NCBI RefSeq assembly: GCF_025753855.1
Contig: NZ_JAOWPT010000005.1
Coordinates: 248,001 to 312,000, forward strand
Length of the DNA: 64,000 nucleotides
From: Mesorhizobium sp. ZC-5
GTDB taxonomy: Bacteria; Pseudomonadota; Alphaproteobacteria; Rhizobiales; Rhizobiaceae
Reading direction: 5' to 3'
In this document: positions 45,166-54,630 of the stretch, in pieces
Position numbering within the stretch: position 1 is the first letter of the stretch
Layout of the letters: every line of letters starts with the position of its first letter
The notes under the pieces: model-generated
What the model was told of the DNA's origin: nothing
Database searches by the model: none
The model's input: the letters and a program-made list of their open reading frames with translations, nothing else
Made by a program: the position numbers and the translations under genes

Positions 45166-46149
45166 ATGTCCGCCGCCGCTTTTTCCGTGTTCGATCTGTC
45201 GCGTTTTGAAAAGGCAGCGCCCGAGGAGCGCCGCAAGCTGGGGAGCGAGGTCGATGAAATCTGCCGCGCCACGGGCTTTCTGGCGATCAGCGGCCATTCG
45301 GTGCCGCGGGAGACGATCGACGGCGTCTGGAACGCAGCGCATGATTTCTTCGACCTGCCGCAGGAGACCAAGGACGGCGTGCGGGCGCCTTATCCCGGCT
45401 ATCCCTACGGCTATCTCGGCAGCGGCACCGAGGCGCTGGCGAAATCGAAGGGCGTCGACACGCCGCCCGACCTCAAGGAGAGTTTTAATGGCGGGCCGTT
45501 GAAAGTGCCGGACGGGCTGATCGATCCGGAAGCGCTGGCGTTCTGCTACGCCGAGACGATCTGGCCGGTTGAGCCCGATGGGTTCGTCGAGGCCTGGAAG
45601 GCCTATTATGCGGCGATGGAGGATCTGGCGGCGCGCATCATGCGGGTGTTCGCGGTGGCGCTCGATCTGCCGGAGGATTTTTTCCAGAAATCGATCGACG
45701 CGCCGGTCAGCGCGCTCAGGGCGCTCAACTATCCCGAAATGTCAGTGCCACCTAAGCCGGGGCAACTGCGGGCTGGAGCGCATACCGACTACGGCAGCCT
45801 GACCATCCTGTTGCCGCAGGAAGGGTCGCGCGGGCTGGAAATCTTCACGCCGGAGGGGGAGTGGCGCGAGGTGCCGCCGGTACCGGGCGCGTTCGTCATC
45901 AACATCGGCGACCTGATGGCGCGCTGGACCAACGACCGCTGGGTGTCGACGCTGCACCGCGTCGTCAATGCCGACGGGAGTGCGGCGCGCCGCCAGTCGC
46001 TGGCTTTCTTCCACCAGCCCAACTGGCATGCCGAGATCGCCTGCCTCGATACCTGCCTGGCGCCTGGTGAAACGCCGAGATACGAGCCAGTGCTTTCCGG
46101 ACCGTACCTGATGTCGAAGTTCCAAGCGACGGTGAAGCCCGCCGCCTAG
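45166..46149 (+). CDS. 2-oxoglutarate/Fe(II)-dependent oxygenase, isopenicillin-N-synthase family
   Basis: 327 residues from the ATG at 45166 (CGGAG seven bases upstream). N-terminal DIOX_N part (GFLAISGHSVP, FFDLPQETKDG) and the catalytic jelly roll. Iron ligands are H and D in GAHTDYGSLTIL and H in STLHRVVN; the 2-oxoglutarate-binding arginine is in RRQSLAFF. The oxidised substrate is unknown; members act on amino acids, purines or secondary metabolites. Confidence 0.9.
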   Translation: MSAAAFSVFDLSRFEKAAPEERRKLGSEVDEICRATGFLAISGHSVPRETIDGVWNAAHDFFDLPQETKDGVRAPYPGYPYGYLGSGTEALAKSKGVDTPPDLKESFNGGPLKVPDGLIDPEALAFCYAETIWPVEPDGFVEAWKAYYAAMEDLAARIMRVFAVALDLPEDFFQKSIDAPVSALRALNYPEMSVPPKPGQLRAGAHTDYGSLTILLPQEGSRGLEIFTPEGEWREVPPVPGAFVINIGDLMARWTNDRWVSTLHRVVNADGSAARRQSLAFFHQPNWHAEIACLDTCLAPGETPRYEPVLSGPYLMSKFQATVKPAA

Positions 46150-46202
46150 GATGTGCCGTTATTCAGGTGATGCCGGCCTGCGAATGGCGGCTTTCTGCGC
46201 TT

Positions 46203-46239
46203 CCGGTGCTCACGTACCCGAATGTACGCTGCGCTCCGG
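46203..46239. repeat. Imperfect inverted repeat upstream of eno
   Basis: CCGGTGCTCACGTAC faces GTACGCTGCGCTCCGG across CCGAAT, an imperfect palindrome typical of dispersed intergenic repeats in this group. It lies about 160 bp before the eno start and might equally be part of the eno control region. Confidence 0.35.
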
Positions 46240-46348
46240 TTCTCGAAATCTGCAATTTTCGGCTCGGCCTGACCTGAATATCGACACATCCCGGACGCTG
46301 CGGAATTTTTCAAAGCCGCCGCATTGCCTTTTGCCCGGCATTGGCTAA

Positions 46349-47671
<1,323 letters not shown>

Positions 47672-47674
47672 ATT

Positions 47675-48115
47675 ATGGGTGGAGTTGCGGGGAACAGACT
47701 GGCAAAGCAGCTCTGCAGGGGTTTTGCGGTCGCCGCCTCGCTCCTGTTCCAGTCGCCCCTCGCGTCGGCGCAGGATATGGAAGGCTTCCGCTCGCCGACC
47801 GGCAACATCCAGTGCCTGTTCTTCGATGATTCCTCGGTTCGCTGCATGGTCGGCGAGACGGCAAATCCACGACCTGCGCGACCGCCGGACTGCGAACTGG
47901 ACTGGGGCAGCGATTTCGGCCTCGACGCTTCGTCGCGGCGCGGCGAACGGCTGTGCGTGGGCGACACCATTGCCGGCGACTATGAGGCGTTGCCGTACGG
48001 CGAGAGCGTCCGGCGTGGCGGCATCACCTGCAGTTCGGAGCGAACCGGCGTCACCTGCATCAACGAACGCGGCGCTGGCTTCGAGCTGTCGCGGGCGCGG
48101 CAGCGGCTGTTCTAG
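47675..48115 (+). CDS. Exported DUF6636-type protein
   Basis: 146 residues starting three bases after eno; signal peptide to about residue 32 (AASLLFQSPLASA). Mature part has the pattern FRSPTGNIQCLFF, VRCMV, CVGDTIAGDYEALPYG, GGITCSSERTGVTCINERGAGFEL and a final RLF, with six cysteines. Periplasmic, role unknown. Probably read from the eno message. Confidence 0.8.
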   Translation: MGGVAGNRLAKQLCRGFAVAASLLFQSPLASAQDMEGFRSPTGNIQCLFFDDSSVRCMVGETANPRPARPPDCELDWGSDFGLDASSRRGERLCVGDTIAGDYEALPYGESVRRGGITCSSERTGVTCINERGAGFELSRARQRLF

Positions 48116-48244
48116 ACTACGCCGCAGGCAGGTCGATGATCGACCGCAATACCGCGTGCGCGCAATTTTGTCGGCCGCGACAGGCAGCCGTAACCGTCCA
48201 TTAAGCACAATCGGGCGACATAGAGCGCGAAAGGTTTGCGCACC

Positions 48245-48571
48245 ATGTGGACACGCCAGCACCGACGCAGAAACACCGGCCGACTGATCGTTCCGGTCAT
48301 TTCGGCGGCGTTTCTCGCCTATTTCGGCTTCCATGCCTACCACGGCGAATTCGGCATCTATTCCAAGTACCGATTCGAGGCGCGCATGGCCGAATTGCAG
48401 ACCCAGCTCGACAAGGTGAAGGGCGAGCGTGTCGAACTCGAGCACCGCGTGCAGCTGCTGCATGATGGCACGCTGGAAAAGGACATGCTGGACGAACAGG
48501 CGCGCAGGGCGCTGAACTTTTCGCATTCGGACGAGATCACCATCATGCGTGATCGCCCGCTGTCGAATTAA
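48245..48571 (+). CDS. Septum formation initiator family protein (FtsB/DivIC-like)
   Basis: 108 residues from the ATG at 48245. A basic N-terminus, one membrane helix (about 14-32, LIVPVISAAFLAYFGFHAYH), then a coiled coil (ARMAELQTQLDKVKGERVELEHRV) and the family end DMLDEQARRALNFSHSDEI. Bitopic division protein expected to work with FtsL/FtsQ-type partners. The place between eno and pdhA is conserved in Rhizobiales. Confidence 0.9.
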   Translation: MWTRQHRRRNTGRLIVPVISAAFLAYFGFHAYHGEFGIYSKYRFEARMAELQTQLDKVKGERVELEHRVQLLHDGTLEKDMLDEQARRALNFSHSDEITIMRDRPLSN

Positions 48572-48592
48572 TCAAAATCCAGTTAATCATAA

Positions 48593-48675
48593 CTATTTCC
48601 TGTAAATAGAACGGTTTAGCTGCATGCCAGCCATGCATTTTTCCGCATGGCTCTCACTCATTTTGCATGCTAGCT
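48593..48675. promoter_or_regulatory. Nested inverted repeats in the pdhA leader
   Basis: Three palindromic parts: CTATTT-n5-AAATAG at 48593-48609; an inner perfect pair AGCCATGC / GCATGGCT at 48629-48652; and around it AGCTGCATGC at 48618 with the near-inverse GCATGCTAGCT ending at 48675, followed by TTTT. The set could form a stem in RNA or be a binding site controlling the pdh operon, or end the upstream transcript. Confidence 0.4.
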
Positions 48676-48755
48676 TTTCGATCAGCCGGGGAGGTGACGG
48701 CACGGCCGCACGCCTCCCGAATGTCCGAAAAGAGACAGCCACCAGGGAGTGATTG

Positions 48756-49799
48756 ATGGCGACTGCCGCAAAGAAGACGTCCGCGAAATCGAAAGCGGAC
48801 GCCAAGGGCCAGGGTGGCCTCGTTGCGCCGAAACCGGCCGACTTCACCAAGGAACAGGAACTCGCGGCGTATCGCGACATGCTGCTGATCCGGCGTTTCG
48901 AGGAAAAGGCCGGCCAGCTCTACGGCATGGGATTCATCGGCGGCTTCTGCCACCTCTATATTGGCCAGGAAGCTGTCGTCACCGGCATGAAAATGGCGCT
49001 GATCGAAGGCGATCAGATGATCACCGCCTACCGCGACCACGGCCACATGCTGGCCATGGAGATGACGCCGCGCGGCGTGATGGCCGAGCTGACCGGACGC
49101 CGGGGGGGCTACTCCAAGGGCAAGGGCGGCTCCATGCACATGTTCTCCAAGGAGAAGAACTTTTATGGCGGCCACGGCATCGTCGGCGCCCAGGTGTCGC
49201 TCGGCACCGGGCTGGCCTTCGCCAACCGCTACCGCGAGAACAAGAATGTCTCGCTGACCTATTTCGGCGACGGCGCCGCCAACCAGGGCCAGGTCTACGA
49301 AAGCTTCAACATGGCCTCGCTGTGGAAGCTGCCGGTCATCTACATCATCGAGAACAACCGCTACGCCATGGGCACGTCGGTGACGCGGTCGTCGGCCGAG
49401 ACCGATTTCTCGCACCGTGGCGCCTCCTTCAAGATCCCCGGCATCCAGGTCGATGGCATGGACGTGCGCGCCGTGAAGTCGGCCTCCGACCTGGCGACCG
49501 ACTGGTGCCGTTCGGGCAACGGTCCGATCATCCTGGAGATGCAGACCTACCGCTATCGCGGCCATTCGATGTCGGACCCGGCGAAATACCGCAGCAAGGA
49601 AGAAGTGCAGAAGATGCGCTCCGAGCACGACCCGATCGAGCAGGTGAAGGCGCGCGTGCTCGACAAGAAGTGGGCGAGCGAAGATGATTTGAAGGCGATC
49701 GACAAGGAGGTTCGCGATATCGTCGCCGACGCCGCCGAATTCGCGCAGACCGATCCCGAGCCGGATGTTTCCGAGCTCTGGACCGACATCGTACTCTAA
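48756..49799 (+). CDS. pdhA: Pyruvate dehydrogenase E1 component, alpha subunit
   Basis: 347 residues, start set by GGGAG about seven bases upstream. Decarboxylates pyruvate with thiamine diphosphate. The ThDP motif [15 protein letters not shown] and [12 protein letters not shown], the phosphorylation-loop-like region [15 protein letters not shown], and a lysine/alanine-rich N-terminal tail are visible. First gene of the operon. Confidence 0.97.
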   Translation: MATAAKKTSAKSKADAKGQGGLVAPKPADFTKEQELAAYRDMLLIRRFEEKAGQLYGMGFIGGFCHLYIGQEAVVTGMKMALIEGDQMITAYRDHGHMLAMEMTPRGVMAELTGRRGGYSKGKGGSMHMFSKEKNFYGGHGIVGAQVSLGTGLAFANRYRENKNVSLTYFGDGAANQGQVYESFNMASLWKLPVIYIIENNRYAMGTSVTRSSAETDFSHRGASFKIPGIQVDGMDVRAVKSASDLATDWCRSGNGPIILEMQTYRYRGHSMSDPAKYRSKEEVQKMRSEHDPIEQVKARVLDKKWASEDDLKAIDKEVRDIVADAAEFAQTDPEPDVSELWTDIVL

Positions 49800-49816
49800 G
49801 GGGAGGCGCGAACAAC

Positions 49817-51226
49817 ATGCCGATCGAAATCCTGATGCCCGCGCTTTCCCCGACGATGGAGGAAGGCAACGTTTCCAAATGGCTGAAGAACGAAGGCGAC
49901 AAGATCGTTGCCGGTGACGTGATCGCCGAGATCGAGACCGACAAGGCGACGATGGAAGTCGAAGCCGTCGACGAAGGCATTCTGGCCAAGATACTGATCG
50001 CCGCCGGCACCGAAGGCGTGAAGGTCAACACGCCGATCGCCGTGCTGGCGGTTGACGGTGAAGACGTGGACAAGGCCGGCGAAGGCATCGGCGAAGAGCC
50101 TCCGGCAAAATTCGGTTCGGACGCTCCGAAGGCCGAAGCGCCGAAGGCGGAGGAAAAGCCGGCCGACAAGCCTGCCGCAGCACCGGTCGCTGCCGCGCCG
50201 AAGGCCGAAATCGCAGCCGATCCGGATATCCCGGCCGGCACCGAGATGGTTTCGACCACGGTGCGCGAAGCATTGCGCGACGCCATGGCCGAAGAAATGC
50301 GCCGCGACGAAAACGTCTTCGTCATGGGTGAGGAGGTCGCCGAATATCAGGGCGCCTACAAGATCACGCAAGGACTGTTGCAGGAATTCGGTGCGCGGCG
50401 CGTCGTCGATACGCCGATCACCGAGCATGGCTTTGCCGGCGTCGGCGTCGGCGCGGCGATGGCCGGCCTGCGCCCGATCGTCGAGTTCATGACCTTCAAC
50501 TTCGCCATGCAGGCGATCGACCAGATCATCAATTCGGCGGCCAAGACGCTCTACATGTCGGGCGGCCAGATGGGGGCGCCGATCGTCTTCCGCGGGCCGA
50601 ACGGTGCGGCAGCCCGCGTCGCCGCCCAGCATAGCCAGGACTATGCCGCCTGGTACAGCCACATTCCGGGTCTCAAGGTCGTGCAGCCTTATACCGCGGC
50701 CGACGCCAAGGGCCTGCTCAAGGCGGCGATCCGCGACCCCAACCCGGTGATCTTCCTCGAGAACGAGATCCTCTACGGCCACTCCTTCGATGTGCCGAAG
50801 CTCGACGATTTCGTGCTGCCGATCGGCAAGGCGCGCATCCACAAAAAGGGCAAGGACGTCACCATCGTCTCCTGGGGTATCGGCATGACCTATGTGGTCA
50901 AGGCGGAAGCCGAACTCGCGGGGCTCGGCATCGACGCCGAGATCATCGATTTGCGCACGATCCGGCCGATGGACCTCGATACGGTGATCGCTTCCGTCAA
51001 GAAGACCAACCGGCTGGTGGTGGTGGAGGAAGGCTATCCGCAATCCTCGGTCGGCGACTTCATCGCCAACCAGGTGTCGCAGCGCGCCTTCGACTTCCTC
51101 GACGCCCCTGTGATCACCATCGCCGGCAAGGACGTGCCGATGCCTTATGCCGCCAACCTCGAAAAACTGGCGCTGCCGAATGTCGGCGAGGTGGTCGAGG
51201 CGGTGAAGGCGGTGACGTATCGCTGA
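49817..51226 (+). CDS. pdhB: Pyruvate dehydrogenase E1 component, beta subunit with N-terminal lipoyl domain
   Basis: 469 residues: a lipoyl domain (1-80, lipoyl lysine K43 in [11 protein letters not shown]), an Ala/Pro/Lys-rich linker (about 85-135), then the transketolase-like beta subunit ([55 protein letters not shown]). A lipoylated E1-beta is known in rhizobia and relatives. Its lipoyl domain shares 50 identical bases with that of pdhC. Confidence 0.97.
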   Translation: MPIEILMPALSPTMEEGNVSKWLKNEGDKIVAGDVIAEIETDKATMEVEAVDEGILAKILIAAGTEGVKVNTPIAVLAVDGEDVDKAGEGIGEEPPAKFGSDAPKAEAPKAEEKPADKPAAAPVAAAPKAEIAADPDIPAGTEMVSTTVREALRDAMAEEMRRDENVFVMGEEVAEYQGAYKITQGLLQEFGARRVVDTPITEHGFAGVGVGAAMAGLRPIVEFMTFNFAMQAIDQIINSAAKTLYMSGGQMGAPIVFRGPNGAAARVAAQHSQDYAAWYSHIPGLKVVQPYTAADAKGLLKAAIRDPNPVIFLENEILYGHSFDVPKLDDFVLPIGKARIHKKGKDVTIVSWGIGMTYVVKAEAELAGLGIDAEIIDLRTIRPMDLDTVIASVKKTNRLVVVEEGYPQSSVGDFIANQVSQRAFDFLDAPVITIAGKDVPMPYAANLEKLALPNVGEVVEAVKAVTYR

Positions 51227-51303
51227 GGAGATTGACGCATGCCCGGTAGCGGCGACAATTGTGCTGCATCGGACCAAACGCTCCAACAGGACGAGCGACT
51301 GCA

Positions 51304-51918
51304 ATGGCCGAAACGGTAAATAAGCCTGTGACCTATGCCGATTTGGAGGCTGTGCCGCCGCATCTGGTGGCGGAGATCATCGACGGCGTCTTGAGGACAC
51401 ACCCGCGGCCATCGCCACGCCATTCGGGCGCGGCGAACGCCATTTCGGCGAAACTTACCGACCCGTTCCAATGGGGTGGAGGTGGGCCGGGGGGCTGGGT
51501 ATTCTTTGTCGAACCAGAACTGAAACTCGGGACGCATATTCTCGTGCCGGATATCGCGGGCTGGCGGCGTGAACGCCTCTCCGCTTACCCTGAGACAAAT
51601 TATTTCGAAATTGCCCCGGATTGGGTTTGTGAAATTCTCTCTGCTTCGACGGAAATCCGAGATCGCACCGTGAAAATGCGCATCTACGCGGAGGAGGGCT
51701 TGCCCTATTTCTGGCTGATCGATCCGCGCCTGCAGATACTCGAAGCCTTTGAACTGGTTGAGGGACGATGGGCCAAGGTCGGCGCGTGGAGCTCGGATGA
51801 CCAAGTGAGCGCACCGCCTTTCGATGCCATTTCCTTCTCGCTCGCCGACCTTTGGCCCTTGGACAAGCCGCTCGGCTTCAACGAAGACCCGCAAGCCCTC
51901 TACGCCGGAGATAGATAG
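51304..51918 (+). CDS. Uma2-family putative restriction-endonuclease-fold protein
   Basis: 204 residues from the ATG at 51304 (AGGACGAG upstream). PD-(D/E)XK fold of the Uma2 (DUF820) type: the metal aspartate in HILVPDIAGWRRERL, VCEILSASTEIRDRTVKMRI with the catalytic glutamate and lysine, and YAEEGLPYFWLIDPRL. All active-site positions look intact. It lies between pdhB and pdhC, two bases before the pdhC start, an odd place for a nuclease gene. Biological role unknown. Confidence 0.85.
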   Translation: MAETVNKPVTYADLEAVPPHLVAEIIDGVLRTHPRPSPRHSGAANAISAKLTDPFQWGGGGPGGWVFFVEPELKLGTHILVPDIAGWRRERLSAYPETNYFEIAPDWVCEILSASTEIRDRTVKMRIYAEEGLPYFWLIDPRLQILEAFELVEGRWAKVGAWSSDDQVSAPPFDAISFSLADLWPLDKPLGFNEDPQALYAGDR

Positions 51919-51920
51919 CC

Positions 51921-53369
51921 ATGCCCATCAACATCACCATGCCGGCTCTCTCGCCCACGATGGAGGAGGGCAATCTCGCCAAGTGGCTGGTCAAAGAGGG
52001 TGACAAGGTTGCGCCGGGCGACGTGATCGCCGAGATCGAGACCGACAAGGCGACGATGGAAGTCGAAGCTGTCGACGAGGGAACGGTGGCGAAGATCGTC
52101 GTGCCGGCCGGCACCGAGGGCGTCAAGGTCAACGCGCTGATCGCCGTGCTGGCAGGCGAGGGCGAGGATGCAAGTGCCGCGGCGAAGGCCGGTGGCGATG
52201 CGGCGCCTGCGAAGGCGGAGGCAACTCAGAAAGAAGCTCCAATCTCCCCACCTGTGGGGGAGATGTCGGCGAAGCCGACAGAGGGGGGCGCTGTCCCGCA
52301 AACCTCTCCACAGAAGGGCAACGGCAAATCCACGGAAGGGCAGGGTTCTACGTTGCCCCCCTCTGGCCTGCCGGCCATCTCCCCCACAGGTGGGGAGATC
52401 AGCCAATCCGGAGAACGCACCTTCGCCTCGCCGCTGGCGCGGCGCATCGCCAAGGATGCCGGCGTGGATGTCGCGGCGGTGACAGGCACCGGCCCGCACG
52501 GCCGCGTGGTCAAGGCCGATGTCGAGGCGGCGATCGCCGGTGGTGGCGCCAAGGCTGCACCCGAAGCGAAGGTGGCTCCCGCAACTGGAGCACCTGCGAC
52601 AGCGCCGGCCGCGAAACCGATGTCGGACGAGCAAGTGCTGAAGCTGTTCGAGGAAGGTTCCTACGAGCTGGTTCCGCACGACAATATGCGCAAGACCATC
52701 GCGCGGCGGCTGGTCGAGGCAAAGAGCACCATCCCGCATTTTTATCTCACGCTCGACTGTGAGCTCGACGCGCTGCTGGCGCTGCGGACGCAGCTGAATT
52801 CGGCGGCGCCGACGAAGAAGACCGACAAGGGCGACGTGCCGGCCTACAAGCTGTCCGTCAACGACATGGTCATCAAGGCGATGGCGATGGCGCTGATGGC
52901 GGTGCCGGACGCCAACGCCTCCTGGACCGACAGCGCGATGGTGAAGCACAAGCACGCCGATGTCGGCGTCGCCGTGTCGATCCCCGGCGGGCTGATCACG
53001 CCGATCATTCGCAAAGCGGACCAGAAGACGCTGTCGGCGATCTCCAACGAGATGAAGGATCTGGCCAGCCGCGCCCGCAACCGCAAGCTGAAGCCGGAGG
53101 AATACCAGGGCGGCACCACAGCGGTGTCCAACCTCGGCATGTTCGGCATCAAGGATTTTTCCGCCGTCATCAACCCGCCGCATGCGACGATCCTGGCGGT
53201 CGGTGCCGGCGAAGAGCGGGCGGTGGTGAAGAACGGCGAGATCAAGATAGCCACCGTCATGTCGGTGACGCTGTCGACTGACCACCGCGCCGTGGACGGC
53301 GCCCTCGGGGCCGAACTGCTGGTCGCCTTCAAGCGCTACATCGAGAACCCGATGGGAATGCTGGTTTAA
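51921..53369 (+). CDS. pdhC: Dihydrolipoamide acetyltransferase (pyruvate dehydrogenase E2)
   Basis: 482 residues: lipoyl domain (1-80, K43), linker, subunit-binding domain (about 168-205, FASPLARRIAKDAGVDVAAV) and catalytic domain (about 245-482) with H455 in STDHRAVDGALGAE. The linker between the first two domains (about residues 108-160) is encoded by a palindromic repeat inserted in frame, giving PPVGEMSAKPTEGG and LPAISPTGGEISQ. The catalytic core is complete. Confidence 0.96.
   Translation: MPINITMPALSPTMEEGNLAKWLVKEGDKVAPGDVIAEIETDKATMEVEAVDEGTVAKIVVPAGTEGVKVNALIAVLAGEGEDASAAAKAGGDAAPAKAEATQKEAPISPPVGEMSAKPTEGGAVPQTSPQKGNGKSTEGQGSTLPPSGLPAISPTGGEISQSGERTFASPLARRIAKDAGVDVAAVTGTGPHGRVVKADVEAAIAGGGAKAAPEAKVAPATGAPATAPAAKPMSDEQVLKLFEEGSYELVPHDNMRKTIARRLVEAKSTIPHFYLTLDCELDALLALRTQLNSAAPTKKTDKGDVPAYKLSVNDMVIKAMAMALMAVPDANASWTDSAMVKHKHADVGVAVSIPGGLITPIIRKADQKTLSAISNEMKDLASRARNRKLKPEEYQGGTTAVSNLGMFGIKDFSAVINPPHATILAVGAGEERAVVKNGEIKIATVMSVTLSTDHRAVDGALGAELLVAFKRYIENPMGMLV
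52242..52399. repeat. RIME-like palindromic element inside pdhC
   Basis: A 23-base palindrome-like unit at 52242-52264 has its exact inverse complement at 52377-52399. Inside these, AGAGGGGGGC near 52280 faces GCCCCCCTCT near 52355. Such C/G-rich mosaics (CTCCCCCAC...GTGGGGAGAT) are normally found between genes in Mesorhizobium-type genomes. Here the element is read through in the E2 linker without a stop. Exact insertion ends are uncertain. Confidence 0.8.
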
Positions 53370-53401
53370 GAAGTCTGTTCGTCAAAACGGAGGTCACGAC
53401 G

Positions 53402-53944
53402 ATGGCGACGGCGGTACATAACGAAAAGTTGCGCACGTCCTGGGTATGGATGGCGATCCTTGCGGTCATTTCGCTGATCGGCGGGGTGCTCGCTCTCTTC
53501 AACCCGCTTGCCGCCACGCTGGCGGCGACCGTCATGGCCGGCTGGGTATTTGCCCTGCTCGGCGCGGTTCAGATCCTGCAGTCGTTCCGGGTGACAGGCT
53601 GGCCGGGTTTCCTGTGGGGGCTGCTGTTCGGCATCCTCACCCTCGTCGTCGGCCTGTCGCTGATCTTCAATCCGCTGGCCGGCATGGTCTCGCTGACGCT
53701 GCTGGTCGCGGTGCTGTTCCTGGTCACTGGCGTGGTAAAGCTCCTCTATGCCTTCTCGCTGCGGCCGATTTCCGGATGGGGCTGGGTGCTCGCCTCGGGC
53801 ATCGTCTCGCTGGCGCTCGGCGTCATGATCCTCAGCAATTTCCCGTACGCGGCCGTGTCGGTGCTCGGCATCCTGCTGGCCGTGGAACTGCTGTCCAACG
53901 GCGTGCTCTTCCTGCTTCTGGCGCTTGGACTGCGCAAGGCCTAG
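53402..53944 (+). CDS. HdeD-family (DUF308) membrane protein
   Basis: 180 residues with six predicted helices in pairs: WVWMAILAVISLIGGVLALF, FRVTGWPGFLWGLLFGI, SLTLLVAVLFLVTGVVKLL and so on. HdeD-like proteins are linked to acid stress; the exact role is unknown. It lies between pdhC and lpd, all on one strand with short gaps. Confidence 0.9.
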   Translation: MATAVHNEKLRTSWVWMAILAVISLIGGVLALFNPLAATLAATVMAGWVFALLGAVQILQSFRVTGWPGFLWGLLFGILTLVVGLSLIFNPLAGMVSLTLLVAVLFLVTGVVKLLYAFSLRPISGWGWVLASGIVSLALGVMILSNFPYAAVSVLGILLAVELLSNGVLFLLLALGLRKA

Positions 53945-53975
53945 GCGGGCCGCTTCGTCTCGGGATCACCGCTTC

Positions 53976-54614
53976 ATGAAAACCATCCTCTGCTATGGCG
54001 ATTCACTGACCTGGGGCTATCACGCCGTCGGCCCCAGCCGGCATGCGCTGGCCGACCGCTGGCCGAGCGTGCTGGCGTCCGGATTGGGCTCGGGCGTCCA
54101 GGTGATCGCCGAGGGGCTGAACGGCCGCACCACAGCCTTCAATGACGACCTGGCGACCGAGGACCGCAACGGCACGCGTATCCTGCCGACGCTGCTCGGC
54201 ATGCATTCGCCGCTCGACCTTGTCATCATCATGCTCGGCTCCAACGACATGAAGCCGTGGATCCACGGTAACCCGCTCGCCGCCAAGCAAGGCATGGGCC
54301 GGCTGGTCAACATCGTGCGCAACCACCCTTACCCGCTGGAGGCAGAGGCGCCGCAGGTGCTGCTGGTCTCGCCGCCGCCAGTCAGCCGCACCGAGAACGC
54401 GGAATTCGCCAGCATGTTCGCCGGCGGTGACGAAGCGTCCCGGCACCTGGCCGGCCTGTACAGCCAGCTTGCCGACGAATTGGGATGCGGTTTCTTCGAC
54501 GCCGGCTCGGTTGCCGAAACGACGCCGCTCGACGGCGTCCACTTGGACGCGGAAAACACGCGCAAGATCGGCACCGCGCTGGTGCCGCTGGCACGCGTGA
54601 TGCTGGAACTTTGA
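53976..54614 (+). CDS. SGNH/GDSL hydrolase
   Basis: 212 residues from the ATG at 53976. Block I GDSLTWGYH (serine nucleophile S10), block II/III GLNGRTT and MLGSNDMKPW, and block V DGVHLDAEN with the catalytic Asp-His pair. No signal peptide. Similar to arylesterase-type members; natural ester unknown. It sits just before lpd in the pdh gene run. Confidence 0.9.
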   Translation: MKTILCYGDSLTWGYHAVGPSRHALADRWPSVLASGLGSGVQVIAEGLNGRTTAFNDDLATEDRNGTRILPTLLGMHSPLDLVIIMLGSNDMKPWIHGNPLAAKQGMGRLVNIVRNHPYPLEAEAPQVLLVSPPPVSRTENAEFASMFAGGDEASRHLAGLYSQLADELGCGFFDAGSVAETTPLDGVHLDAENTRKIGTALVPLARVMLEL

Positions 54615-54630
54615 TTTCAAGGAGAGTTCT

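Noticed and set aside
49817-50060. Lipoyl domain on the E1-beta subunit as a novelty
   Set aside because: Unusual compared with enterobacteria but already known for pyruvate dehydrogenases of rhizobia and some other alphaproteobacteria.
49796-51304. Leftward 502-residue open frame opposite pdhB, and similar ones opposite pdhC and lpd
   Set aside because: Composition shadows in GC-rich DNA; the histidine/arginine-rich translations lack any domain pattern.
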